Positions 1-10,767 are shown, numbered from the stretch's first letter. The stretch: DNA of 64,000 nt from Sambucus nigra (GCA_949130495.1 OX422209.1:698917257-698981256); one strand, 5' to 3'. A program made the numbers and translations. The notes: generated by a model from the letters alone, not told the origin.

Positions 1-47
1 TTGACTTCTGAACTTCAATAGTATGTGCATAATAACTCCTGAATATG

Positions 48-104
48 CCTCCTGAACTTCAATATACCTCCTGAACTTCAATATACCTCCTGAACTTCAA
101 TATC
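48..104. repeat. 19-bp tandem repeat, 3 copies
   Basis: Three copies of a 19-bp unit containing CCTCCTGAACTTCAATATA start at 48, 67 and 86. Related CTCCTGAATGTGCC and CTTCTGAAT words continue to about 200. Confidence 0.8.
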
Positions 105-507
105 AAAAATAATTCATGAGCAAGAAAAACAACTCCTGAATGTGCCTCCTGAACTTCATAAGCAAAATTAGCTCATGGGCAAGAAAAATAACTTCTGAAT
201 GATAATTAGTTGGGGTTGAATCTGATGCTCGACTGCAGGATGTTATGAGAATGTGCCACCGAATGAACAACTGGATTTTTAATAGAGCCCCCAAGTGTGG
301 AATATGATCTTTGAATGCTTTCTCTTCCTTAAAGTATGTTATTTGACAGATTTCCCTGTTTTGCATAGACAATAAGATTTGTTCCACCTGTTGTTTGCTG
401 TTCGACCACCCGGAGTTGATGGAGATTGAATCCTGACCAACCTTGGTACTTTTTGGAATAGTTTTACTTCCTAACCAACATAAGTTGGTATTTTTAGGAA
501 TATATAG

Positions 508-826
508 TTTTACTTCCCGTAGGAATACATTTTTTACTTCCCGGAGGAATACAAGTTTTACTTCCCGGAGGAATACAAGTTTTACTTCCCGGAGGAATAC
601 AAGTAGCTTTACTTCCCGAAGGAATACAGGTAGCTTTACTTCCCGGAGGAATATAGGTAGCTTTACTTCCCGGAGGAATACAGGTAGCTTTACTTCCCGG
701 AGGAATACAGGTAGATTTACTTCCCGAAGGAATACAGGTAGCTTTACTTCCCAGAGGAATATAGGTAGCTTTACTTCCCGGAGGAATATAGGTAGCTTTA
801 CTTCCCGGAGGAATATAGGTTTTGAT
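508..826. repeat. Minisatellite of 24-27 bp, 12 copies, each with a TTCC-CGGA-GGAA stem-loop
   Basis: Twelve copies of ACTTCCCGGAGGAATA are spaced by 24 bp in the first four units and by 27 bp later, where GGTAGC has been added. Each unit holds an inverted repeat TTCC-CGGA-GGAA. The period is divisible by three, so long open frames appear on both strands that encode only repeats; they are not taken as genes. It sits in the leader of Tat-like copy A. Confidence 0.9.
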
Positions 827-835
827 AATAAATGA

Positions 836-1130
836 TAGAGACTTCCTCGGAGCTGACCAACAGATTGTTGGGAATAAAATAAGATATAATAAATGCTGGA
901 AACCTCCTCGGCGCTGACCAACAGATTGTTGGGAATAAAATATAATAAATGCTGGAGACCTCCTCGGCGCTGACCAACAGATTGTTGGGAATAAAATATA
1001 ATAAATGCTGGAGACCTCCTCGGCGCTGACCAACAGATTGTTGGGAATAAAATATAAATGTTGGAGACCTCCTTGGAGCTGACCAATAGATTGTTGGGAA
1101 TAAGATAATATAAATGTTGGAGACCTCCTT
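836..1130. repeat. Tandem repeat of 53-61 bp, 5 copies, each with a CCAACA-GAT-TGTTGG hairpin
   Basis: Five copies of TGACCAACAGATTGTTGGGA have the word ACCAA starting at 856, 917, 973, 1029 and 1082. Each is preceded by CTCCTCGGCGC or a variant. The core is an inverted repeat with 6-bp arms and a 3-base loop. One unit has CCAATA, breaking one pair of the stem. Confidence 0.9.
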
Positions 1131-1194
1131 GCTGAAATAAGAATAGAATATGCATCCAAATAGATATAAAGAATAATTAAAAATAATAAAGTGC

Positions 1195-1830
1195 CTCGTT
1201 GATCTGTCGAGGTAGAATTATATAATGCCGCACAAGAATAAGATCTTCCAGAACATAAGAATATGGTCGAGAACGTTGTCAGGCCTGAATATAAATAAGA
1301 ATTATCCGACCAACTATCCGTTGGGGGTGAAATACAACGAATGTTGTAATTCTCCTTAAAGCTGAATAAGTATCTTGTCGAGGCACAATTGCATAATGCC
1401 GAATAAGAATAATATTTTCCAGAACATAAGAATATGGCTGGACCTGCATATAAATAAGAAGTACCCCGACCAACTATCCGTTGGGGGTGACATATAATAA
1501 ATGTTATAGTTCTCCTCGGAGCTGAATATGATAATAAGTATCTCGCCGAGTTCCCTGTTGAGATGAATATAGAATATGAATCCCAAGGGATATATAGAAT
1601 AATTTGTGCTTGAGCCGATATCTAGGCCTGAATATAAATAAGAATTGCCTCGACCAACTATCCGTTGGGGGTGAAATATAATAATTGTTGTAGCTTTTCC
1701 TCGGAGCTGAATATGATAATAAGTATTTCGCCGAGCTCCAAGAAGAGATGAATATAGAATATGAATCCGAACGGATATATAGAATCATTTGTGCTGGAGC
1801 AGATATCATAGCAATAATAAAATCAATAGT
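1195..1830. repeat. Degenerate ~160-185 bp repeat, 3 copies, with CCAAC-TATCC-GTTGG hairpins
   Basis: Three copies of CCAACTATCCGTTGGGGGTG start at 1310, 1470 and 1654. They share flanks such as GGCCTGAATATAAATAAGAA before the hairpin and TCCTCGGAGCTGAATATG after it. The spacing of 160 and 184 bp reflects small indels. This is a further array of the same hairpin type in the leader of copy A. Confidence 0.75.
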
Positions 1831-3900
1831 TCCTCGCTGAGGTGAAATTTCATACTGCCGAGCTATGATAATAGTTTCCAGATTGTTTCCGAGAATTCGT
1901 CGGCGTTGAATCTTGTACCTGTAAAAATTAATAATTTTCTCTACCATATGTGTAGGCTGAATTGATTAGTCATGAGAATAATTTACTCATCCAATTAATA
2001 TATGATGTGTATATGCTTAAGAAATAAAAATATTAATTTCAAAAAATGAAATAATATATGTTGGCTGATATGTCGAGGAAAAATTTCTTGATGTCGAGCA
2101 ATACTACTTTTCCAGAGGTTTACGAGAGCTTTCATCGGGATTGAATCTCATCCCTATGAAATTTTAATAGGCTGCCCGAGCACCTGTCGAGACTAGAGAA
2201 AATAATTATTATCATGAGAATAATTATTCAGCCAAACAATATGTGATGTGTATCAGCATAAAAATTTCAAAATATAATATTTTTGTGCCAAATGTGTGTG
2301 AGATGGACAAATTTTTATCAAATATGCATCATAAATAAGACGTAGAGTTTTTTGTAAAGTTATTTAATCTCCAACAACTAATTAGGTATAATTTTCTGTT
2401 TGAAAATTATTTATCACTTGGTTTTAAAAATATTTTTTGGGGTGATCACAAGTTTTAAAAAAAAACTTAATCCCCATGTTTGTCCCCGAGATGAACTCGT
2501 GTTTAAAGAAATATCTGGGGTGCTTCGCATTTTTTTAATACCCCAAGATTCTACTGCTGCCGATAAACGGCATGGATGTTGCCGACCAACATTTAAGGAT
2601 ATCTCAAGTTATAGAATATATGGTGCCGACCAAGAAGCAAATGGTCCCCGACCAGCTGAGCAATTTCGTCGATCAACAAAAATGGTGCATTGACAGCACC
2701 GAACAACATTAGATGTCACCGACCAAAAAGTGGATGGTTGGATAGTTGCCGACCAGTAAATTGAACCCTCCGAACAAGACTGAGATGTCGCCGATCAAGA
2801 AGTAGATGATCGTTGACCTGAAATTGGTTCCATCGAGCTACAATAAGAGTCTCTGACCAACAATAAGATACCTCGTAGTTGGATAAAATTATTTCAACAT
2901 TGCTGATGGATCTTCACATCTTTTCTTCGACAAACAAAAATGGTCTGGTTAAGCTTCCCTTTAATTAAAGATGGCCCAAGATGATGCCGACCAACAATAT
3001 GGATGGATGAACAGAATATCTCGAATCCTTAGATCAGAAAAATAACATTTGATGTAAAATTTAAGCATTAAGAATGTTAATTAAATGAATAATTATCTAA
3101 TCCACTATATCGTGTGATTCCGATAAAGAAACCATATGATGTGATGAACGAGGGGCCAACATATCAAATTTGTGCCCAGAGTCTTGATATGGTCATGATT
3201 TGTTTTACTGATCCTCTTTTAGAAGAGGTGGGTAATGATTTTTCAGGTGAGAGAAAATTATTTTTTATATTGATCCCTTCCTATTCCCTATTTGGAGAGA
3301 TAAAAATATGCTGAATGATCTAAGTTATTACCAAATTTATATCAAAAATCAATCAATGAGACTTTATTGACATAGATGGAAGATGAACCACATTAAGTAT
3401 ATAGTTCATATAAATGAATACAAAGAGACTCAAACTTGAAGAGAGACAAAGTAGATCTGGGTCATGATTTCCATGACAAAACTTTTTATTGTCTTTAACC
3501 TTTTCCCATTCTCTGATTAAAAATATGATGGGAATTTGAATAGACATCAAAGATCTTACAAAATTTATAATGAAAATTATCAAATCTTACCACCGTAATA
3601 TATATTGGTATATGTAATCATTTAAAATATTTATTCCATGATATAAAATTGAAACTTGAGAATCAAGCAAACAGTTATGATTTATGAAATCCATTATTTT
3701 TCAGATTTCTAAATAAGAATGAATCTAACAGTTATGATTTAAAAATCATGATATGCAACATTTTACAAATAAAAATTGGACAATTAATTTATGTATATAA
3801 ACATAAAAATCATGATTGAATCAAAAGATGTATGTATAATTGATTATACGTAGAGAAAATAAAAACTTAGCTTTTGATGGAGAACAATGCTTGTAACACG

Positions 3901-3918
3901 TTCCCACAGACGGCGCCA
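3901..3918 (-). promoter_or_regulatory. Primer-binding site of Tat-like copy A
   Basis: On the minus strand the 18 bases read TGGCGCCGTCTGTGGGAA, immediately inside the LTR end at 3922. This form is common in Tat-lineage gypsy elements and fixes the direction of the element as minus. Confidence 0.75.
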
Positions 3919-3921
3919 ATC

Positions 3922-4028
3922 TGTTGATGCAAAAAACTGGACCGAATCCCATTTTTATGATCACAGATAAATAGATAAAAGCAATCCAATCAAGCACATG
4001 AGAGACAAAGATTTTTAAAGTGGTTCGG
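3922..4028 (-). mobile_element. 5' LTR of Tat-like copy A, first piece
   Basis: Begins with TGTTGATGCAAAAAACTGG and matches the left LTR of copy C (55999 onward) through ATGAGACAAAGATTTTTAAA and GTGGTTC. At 4028 it is broken by the solo LTR 4029-7357 and resumes at 7363. Confidence 0.8.
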
Positions 4029-4479
4029 TGTGACACCCCGCCTAAAAAAATACCGGGCGATCACTCCTATATCAAATTAAAACAGGAGTCTCATGTGGTT
4101 CATTCTTAACATCACTGTCGAAAACCAATTAATTACTAATATCCTATTAGGCCGACGTCAAAATTTTAAATTAACTAATCTTTTTAACCAAACCATCCAA
4201 ATAAAATAAGGACAACAGTTTATATGCAACAACTGAAATAAAATAAAGTAAAATAACCGAACACTCGGTCCAAATAATACAACCAAATCGAATTCCACAC
4301 AAAAGGCGGTAAATGAATAAATGAGTAAAGTTGGGCCATTAGCCCGAATATGACTACAATACCTCCTATCTAGATCTCAATGATGGAAGCGTCTACAATA
4401 AACTTGCTTGCATCCACAGCTGCTGCAGCAAACGTCTGACTCGAATGAATTATTATCCAGGCGTCCCTGTGTCTGGACA

Positions 4480-4552
<73 letters not shown>

Positions 4553-7357
4553 CAAGAGAGGGGAGAAGTAGAGAAAATGGGTCAGAGCCCGATTGTTGAA
4601 AATATTTTAGCAAGTGCATAAAATCCATATTTTAAAATATGTTATTTCTCATATTTTAAACTGGTATCGCTCTCACATGAGATACACCTCACCCCTCTTC
4701 TAACAGTGCACAACTAGCGCATACCATTTTAGACAACCTAGTTAAGATACCCTACCTAACTAATGTAATTACCCATCTTCTAATAAACCTCATCGATTCG
4801 GGTACTAAGGACTAAACTTCTCCCCATTCCCAACATTACGTTACGTTCGTGCGTGGGGTGTCTCGCGAAGCGAAATCCAAACAAGGAACCCCCCCGATAC
4901 ACTACTACGTGACAATGTTGATCACCGGGATCCATTAGGCCTTCAGTACATAACATATTTATACCATCTCGTATTTAATAATAGTTCTCATTAGAACCTA
5001 TTATTCGCATTCATATAAATCCGGATATAAATCTACCGGAAGTAATATCACACTTTATTCATTCTTTTCACTTTATACAAGGTTAGGTTATATGATATCT
5101 CATCTCATATATATCAACAGTATACTATACGCAACAAGTATATTAATCATCCACCGAACTATAATATAAGTGGCTTAGTCATTCTCATTTACTAAGCATC
5201 CGTGAATTATCTCAAGTACACATATATGTTAATCGCAATACATATATAGATATATAGCACCCCTAGCCTCAGCTGCGGTGCACTCATACTCTGCTATCCA
5301 ATCCAAGTACATCTCGTACAAAAAGGATTACCCGTTCCACATCACTCAGGAACTGTAACAATACAAATCACACGTATTGGAGGCGAACATAGTTCACGTA
5401 CCTACGGGTCACGCACATACCTACGCTTCCATAAGCAGCGGACTTATCAACTCACAAATAAGCCTTTCACAGCCCTATGTTCTTGAGGTACCAAATCTAA
5501 AATCCCCCCGAAGGCAACACTGGATAAGATTGTCCTCTTTCGAACGTCAACCTCCCGTGATAGCAAGTATGGTAGGTATGTCATACACATAATAAAAAAA
5601 ATCATATAGGTACACATTCCACCTATATACATATATCATCAATTTGGTATTCACACAACCATATTATAATTATAGGTATTTCTCTCACCTATACATAATT
5701 CCCCATAGGTAATTATTTAACCCATGTATATAATAACATTCGAGCATACGCACAACCCGTATAATAAATTTCCCACGTAGTATATTTATCTCTCGAATAT
5801 CCTACGCATTAATCAATTTTAACTAATCCTCAATACATCATTTCCGATATTTTCTCACGGCACGATGACAATACCAACGACACCAATATATATTATTTAT
5901 CTATTCTCAATCTTTTATGGCTATAATCTCCAAACTCTCGTAACGATAGCCAATAACCTTGAATATTCTCATTCACAATAATACAAGCCGTCACACAATA
6001 AAAACACTACCCCAATACATGTTCCCTTATTTAACATTCAAATCACACTTAAATACCCCTTTAAGTATTTTTCCTCACGAACACCCCTATTTGGGTAAAT
6101 CTTGGATTTTACTTTCAACTAACCCAAGGTACACGCCTTACTAAAAAAAATATTTAGAAGTCCCCACACTATTTTTAGGAACCCCAAATATTTATCTCCA
6201 AATAATTCTAGCCTTTATTTTTCCAATTTCCGAGTGCATTTCCGAGTTGGTGATTTCACCCCGGAACTTCCATCTTGTAAAAATCATAACAATTCGAAGA
6301 AAAATTAGAAAAATACATGGTCAGCGCCCATGTGACCGTATCGAAATTATCTACAACTTTCGTGTTTTGACCGAGAGCTGAATCGGTTGTCTTCCTGTCC
6401 GAAATAGCCCAGAAGTGGGCTGGTCACTATTCACCTTCTTCTCCAAAAATCCAAACCTCCATTAAAACACATCCAAGCTTTTTATCTCCTCTCTCATCAT
6501 CATTCAACCTCAAATAACCATAAATACACACATTCAAAGGGTTCCAATCATCCTAGAACCCAGATCCAACAATTAATTTCAAGTTTCTCAAATTGGGTAT
6601 TAATCGAGTTATATCCGTTTTAATCTTTCGAAAACCCCTTTGATCCACGAAATTTCAACCCAAAAATCTTTAGTTTTATACCAACTACAATATGAGAAAT
6701 TAACACACTAAATCAATATGCAAGTTAAACACTTGCCTTGTGGAATAAATCCGACGTTCTCGAGTAGAATCCCGCGAATTTGGCCGGATTTTCCTTCTCT
6801 TCTTCTTCTTTTCTTTCTTCTTCTTCTTCTTCTCTTCCTTCTCTCTACTCTCTTCTCTCTCTTAGGGCAGAAATGAAAGGGAAAGGGGGATGCTTAAGTC
6901 TTTAAACCCGAAATTGGGTAAATGCCCAATTGTTAAATGACTCGTGTACCCGTTTACGAGCCCCTACTAGTCCAAAAATGTCCGGAACCCAAATACTACC
7001 CCCTAGTAGTCTATTTTGACTATCTCGGCCATTCCGAACCTAATGGCGCAGTCAAAATCTCCATTCGAGGTACTTAACTAAAATTCATTAATTTTGCCCC
7101 AACATGTTCAATATGCGTATTTTCCAATTTAAAATATTTTCTTTGTCGCTTTACCCAACTTGCGACATGTAATTAAAAATAATCCATGTAAATATTAATC
7201 TGGCACTTACAAACTAATATTTACTATTTACTTTATATTCTGAATTTATTCAATTTCACTCATAAATTCCATAATTACTATTCACAGTAATTCCTCAATT
7301 TACCAAATTACACCCACCTTTGTAATTTAAATATCTTTAAAAGTTCGGGGTATTACA
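4029..7357 (-). mobile_element. Solo LTR (3.3 kb) of a gypsy family, TTCGG target duplication
   Basis: Starts TGTGACACCCCGCC, ends GGGGTATTACA, and is flanked by identical TTCGG at 4024-4028 and 7358-7362. The Tat-like LTR sequence continues on each side. No internal region, primer site or polypurine tract is present, so this is a solo LTR left by recombination between two LTRs. The same ends bound the LTR at 21804-24646, although the length differs (3329 against 2843 bp). It carries a (TA)35 run and no gene. Its ends read the same way round as in the minus-strand element at 17-25 kb, so its orientation is taken as minus. Confidence 0.88.
4482..4551. repeat. (TA)35 microsatellite
   Basis: An uninterrupted TA run of 70 bases inside the solo LTR. 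The Ile-Tyr repeat ORFs on both strands are produced by it. Confidence 0.98.
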
Positions 7358-7362
7358 TTCGG

Positions 7363-7940
7363 CTATAAGGAAAAGCCTACGTCCACTATTATTTTATGCC
7401 CAGGGGTTTACAATAGCACAATGTGGTAGAGAGAGGGAGAAAAAGGGTGTATCTTGTGTATGGTCTCTCATCGTTGTCGGATCTCTTCCATTTAGCTAAG
7501 GGAATACATGTATTTATAGTGATGGGAGATAAAGAGATTCATTGTATGTAGACATTTATGTCTACATTCAACGAATCTAATTGTTGAATTTCTTGGTATG
7601 CTATGTGTTGTCATCTATTAATACAGTATAAATATACATTAATGCTCATTAAATGCGTAGTTATCCTTTGATCTTCCTGGTTGGTATGCCTACCAACTCT
7701 CCTCGGGTGCCGACTAACTCTCCTCGGGTGCCGACCAACTCTCCTCGGGTGCCGACTAATTCTCCTCGGGTACTGACCAACTCTCCTCGGATGCCGACTA
7801 ACACTCCTTGGGTGCCGACCAACTCTCCTCGGATTCCGACGAACTCTATCTCGGGTGTCGAATATTGCCACGTAGGATGACATGTGTCCTTTTCTGATTG
7901 GTCCTCGTAGATGGAGAATTTTTGCGTTAATATTATCATA
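7363..7940 (-). mobile_element. 5' LTR of Tat-like copy A, second piece
   Basis: Resumes the LTR broken at 4028: CTATAAGGAAAAGCCTACGT matches copy C at about 56085-56100 (TATAAGAATGGCCTACGT). Near its end GCCACGTAGGATGACATGTG matches copy C GCCACGTAGATTGACACGTG. The last bases (TATTATCATAGA) look like a worn form of the ATCAACA terminus of copy C, so the end at 7940 is approximate. Without the inserted solo LTR this LTR is about 0.69 kb, against 0.55 kb in copy C. The excess is largely the 21-bp array. Confidence 0.75.
7687..7858. repeat. 21-bp minisatellite in the LTR, about 8 copies
   Basis: About eight units of GCCGACCAACTCTCCTCGGGT with small changes. It carries the CCGACCAAC word that recurs in other parts of this family. 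ORFs in both directions here encode only the repeat. Confidence 0.9.
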
Positions 7941-8179
7941 GAGCTACACTAAAGTTACAATACACCCTATCACACATAACATAGACCCACTAAAGAACAT
8001 ATACTCCACTCAAAATTAAAAAAAGAAACTCATTTCATTTCATTTCTCTTTCGTACAAAACAAGAGAAAAGAAACCCTCATCTCACTCTACAAAAAACCC
8101 TCATTTCATCAGATCCCCCTCCGCCGCATCAGCTCGCCACTGCTCAATTTCTAGGTTTAGATTTATGTTAACTGCCGTT
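7941..8179. other. Flank of copy A, no gene seen
   Basis: A C-rich and pyrimidine-rich stretch (CATTTCATTTCATTTCTC, then CCCTCCGCCGCATC). It might be a short piece of a former gene leader, but no ORF or domain supports this. Confidence 0.4.
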
Positions 8180-8570
8180 CCATACACTTACAATTAGGTT
8201 TATAAATCCTAATCCCGTTTTTAGGCTTATGGGCCAAGCCCAAATGACCCAAACATTCCCGTGTGGAGCCGGTTATGCCTAAAAATGCCTCGAGACCCGA
8301 TTACTACCCTCAAATACTCTTTACCGACTATCTTGACCCTTCCGAAAATAACCATGCACTCAGAATTGTCATCCGAAATACTTTATAATATTCTCTAATT
8401 TTTTACCTAAAAAATGAGACACAACAATAATCCAAATAATTAAATCTAAATTCGTCAGATTTAAATAATTCCTCCAATTCAAATAAACTCTCCAAATTAT
8501 AAATTTAAATAAGTTTTATTTCTTCCAAAAATAATTAAATTATAAGTCCTCAGAATTACGAGAAGTTACA
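8180..8570 (-). mobile_element. Fragment of the same LTR family as 4029-7357
   Basis: Contains CCTAAAAATGCCTCGAGACC, then GACTATCTTGACCCTTCC, then TGCACTCAGAATTGTCATCC. The same words in the same order occur near the ends of the LTRs at about 6960-7080 and 24240-24350. Neither LTR terminus is present, so it is a truncated scrap. Boundaries are approximate. Confidence 0.6.
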
Positions 8571-8925
8571 TATTATATACAAAATAAAAATGTATACTTA
8601 TTAAAATAAAAACATCAGTATATTTTGAAGACTAAAAGATCCTTAAGATTATCATTCTCAATAAATTTGATTAATCTAAAAGGTGCATATTTATATTTAT
8701 TGTTATAAAATGCAACTGTAATTTTTTTGGATGGCTTTAAGCTTACATGGTTGTAAAGTATGGATGGATTTAAGTCATATTATCATTATGGAATGCTACT
8801 ATTATTATGGAAGCCATAATTTGTTATGTTAGGAGGTAGTAATTTTGTTATATATTTATTTGGATTGGATTGAATTAAAATGGATTGGATATTTTAATAG
8901 TTATTTTTTGCGATGGCTAAACAAT
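8571..8925. other. AT-rich spacer, nothing recognised
   Basis: About 350 bp of AT-rich DNA without ORFs, repeats or element ends that I can recognise. Confidence 0.5.
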
Positions 8926-9094
8926 GTAAACGGATACGGATATTATCCGAATCCGAGGTATCCGAGCGGATACGGATATGGATAGTTGTTTTAACTATCC
9001 GGGGGATACGGATACGGATAGTGCATCCAAATAGCGGATACGGATATGAAAAACATGGTATCCGATCCGTATCCGCCCATTTACCACCCCTAGG
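8926..9094. mobile_element. Isolated hAT-like end with dense CGGATA subterminal motifs
   Basis: Holds many copies of CGGATA or its complement TATCCG in both orientations, and ends CCCATTTACCACCCCTAGG, whose complement begins TAGGGGTGGTAAATGGGC, a terminus style common in plant hAT elements. Dense subterminal motifs of this kind are typical transposase-binding regions. I find no partner terminus to the left and no target duplication, so only one end survives. The two overlapping short ORFs are products of the repeats. Confidence 0.5.
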
Positions 9095-9500
9095 TTTGAC
9101 CATTAATTTAATGGATTTGGTAGACACAGGGGCAACGGCAAAAAACTAATAATAAAAACTCAAATACGGTGTACATGGATTTGACTACTACACATCGAAA
9201 ACAAAATTGGAGTGAAACCCAAATAATTTTCTTTTTTCAAAAAATTATCCAAACTCATTTTGTTCGTTTGGCTTGTCTTTTTAATTTCTTTGAGAAAGAG
9301 GAAGTAAACACCTAATCCGTTAAATTAAGACCACGGTGAATATAAAGAGTCAATTTTGGCTCATGACACCAAAGTTTTACCTTTTCCCTATACCATACCA
9401 AGTACCTAAAATCAATAATGGGGGGACAAGAACCGTGAATAGAATGTACCAAAATCAATTTGATATTGACTCGAGGTCCTTTTATATTCCCCATCACCAA
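9095..9500. other. Upstream region of the 9576 ORF, nothing else recognised
   Basis: About 400 bp between the hAT-like end and the TATA box at 9509. No repeat or element terminus is seen. It is the natural place for promoter elements of the downstream ORF, but none can be named. Confidence 0.4.
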
Positions 9501-9508
9501 TGGATCCA

Positions 9509-9516
9509 TATATAAA
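9509..9516 (+). promoter_or_regulatory. TATA box of the 9576 ORF
   Basis: TATATAAA lies 60 bases before the ATG at 9576. With a start of transcription about 30 bases on, the leader would be roughly 35 bases. The motif is common in AT-rich DNA, so position is the main support. Confidence 0.5.
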
Positions 9517-9575
9517 TGGGTTAGCACTGGCATGGATGGATCACTAACCATCTACACCTAAGGTTAATAACCTCA

Positions 9576-10112
9576 ATGGATTACGTAAAACATGCGTTTT
9601 CATGGGTCAAATCCAATGTAAAAGCCTTTCTCAGCTATTTAAGGGAGAAAATCGATGAATCATGTAACAAAGCGAGGCGGTTTTTTGATAACTTCTCAGA
9701 AAACTTTAAGCAAGGCATTATTAATTCAAAGAACTCTATTGATGCCGCATTGCGTAAGATAATGGAGATTATAGGTTCAATGAAAAGGTTGAACTTTTCT
9801 TCACTAACAGTGAAGGAGAAAATTAAGAGTTTGATAAATTATCTGATTAAGGAGATCACGAAGTTGTTCAATTATCTTCAAAGCTGGATTGAGTACATGA
9901 ATGAAATCATGAGAAAAACTAAGAAACCAATGGAGAGTATTTCACATAAGGGAATGTTTTTTGAGCATTCGGAAATGGTAATACGGTGTCTTGAGTTGGT
10001 GAAGTGGCTGCAAGCTGATGGAAGCATAGCAGAGAAGTTTGTTAATAATCTGATTGAGATATTGAAAAAACTTCTCCCTTTCAAGGTTTTCTTCGCACAA
10101 AGTCCTTACTGA
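9576..10112 (+). CDS. Unknown 178-aa lysine-rich helical protein
   Basis: A complete single-exon ORF from MDYVKHAFSW to AQSPY. I do not recognise the family. It is rich in Lys, Ile, Leu, Phe and Ser, with spacing that suggests several amphipathic helices (about residues 1-45, 55-75, 80-115 and 130-170). There is no signal peptide, no clear membrane segment and no zinc or catalytic motif. A TATATAAA box is 60 bases upstream and the ATG is followed by G, a fair plant context. It lies between a hAT-like end and a complete hAT element but does not resemble transposase, gag or pol. Lys-rich helices with regular spacing argue against a chance ORF, yet it could be a relic exon: CAAG/GTTTTC near 10,084 could serve as a splice donor. 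It may be a lineage-specific gene. Confidence 0.5.
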   Translation: MDYVKHAFSWVKSNVKAFLSYLREKIDESCNKARRFFDNFSENFKQGIINSKNSIDAALRKIMEIIGSMKRLNFSSLTVKEKIKSLINYLIKEITKLFNYLQSWIEYMNEIMRKTKKPMESISHKGMFFEHSEMVIRCLELVKWLQADGSIAEKFVNNLIEILKKLLPFKVFFAQSPY

Positions 10113-10575
10113 CGAAAGCTAGTATGAGGAGATGAAGTGTTATACAACTACTTTACATCTTATGATATTTTTGTGTGCAAGTGTATGCTCTTTTGCATTT
10201 GGTTTTTGATAACTGAGGTGTTCATTAGACTTAAATGAAAATATTATTATTATAAATGTATTTGAAAACCAAATTGTGGGAAAATATTGACGACGAAATT
10301 GATAATGAAACTTGGCTGGATATATTTTATGATTTGTCTGCATCAGTATTGTATGGATGTTTGTTGAAGGGTATATGTTTAGATGTTATTATTTTATTCC
10401 GTTATGCAACATATGTTCTTACTGGGTTAAGAAAAGTAATATAATTATGGGGCATATAATTAATGTAATTTTCAGTACTTTTTATAAGATGCTTCTAAAG
10501 TTTATATAATAATTTTACAATGCAAACCTTTAGTTTTATAGCTACCTTGTGTATTCTTTGGTAAGCCAACACTTC
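10113..10575. other. Downstream of the 9576 ORF; no firm gene
   Basis: AT-rich DNA with a 62-codon ORF at 10256-10444 (starts MYLKTKLWEN) that lacks a promoter or family signature. It may be 3' untranslated sequence of the upstream ORF or a neighbour's relic. The hAT target duplication AACACTTC lies at 10568-10575. Confidence 0.35.
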
Positions 10576-10767
10576 CAGCAACGGAGCCACATGGGGCCGA
10601 GTAGGGGCTTCAACCCCCACGTAGATTTTTTTTTTTTTTTAGAAATGTAGGTTTATAAAATATTTGGGGTAAAAGTTGAAATAAAAAAGTTTTGGGAGTT
10701 ATATTTACAAAGTCTGAAACCCAAATGTTAAAAGTTAAAACCTAAACCTTTTATCTCTTGTTTCAAG

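Larger units (their letters stand above)
1..3921 (-). mobile_element. Tat-like Ty3/gypsy retrotransposon copy A, leader/internal region (5' part)
   Basis: Lies directly inside the primer-binding site (3901-3918) and LTR (from 3922) of a minus-strand element, so it is the element's 5' leader, read right to left. I see no gag or pol domain in either strand. The content is AT-rich DNA with three tandem arrays (508-826, 836-1130, 1195-1830) and scattered CCGACCAAC motifs at about 2580-2900. The same motif family fills the 3' region of copy C near 61,300 and the copy A LTR near 7700, which ties these pieces to one family. ORFs across the arrays are open only because the repeat period is a multiple of three. 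The piece is either a very long leader or part of a non-autonomous derivative; the rest lies outside the window. Confidence 0.6.

Noticed and set aside
508..826. Array with regular spacing, CRISPR-like at first sight
   Set aside because: Units are contiguous without unique spacers, there are no cas genes, and the sequence is plant nuclear DNA.
103..1159. Long overlapping ORFs of 350, 221 and 130 codons across 103-1159
   Set aside because: They follow tandem arrays whose period is a multiple of three, giving repeats such as FLREVKLPV and FTSRRNTGS in several frames and on both strands. There is no promoter or domain.
2400..2693. ORF of 97 codons
   Set aside because: No motif. It overlaps the CCGACCAAC-rich leader of copy A.
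4377..4628. ORFs with long Ile-Tyr runs
   Set aside because: Direct products of the (TA)35 microsatellite.
7611..7939. Three ORFs over the 21-bp array
   Set aside because: Encode only the repeat in different frames.
10256..10444. 62-codon ORF after the 9576 ORF
   Set aside because: No promoter, no family signal, AT-rich. It could be untranslated sequence or a second exon, but nothing decides.
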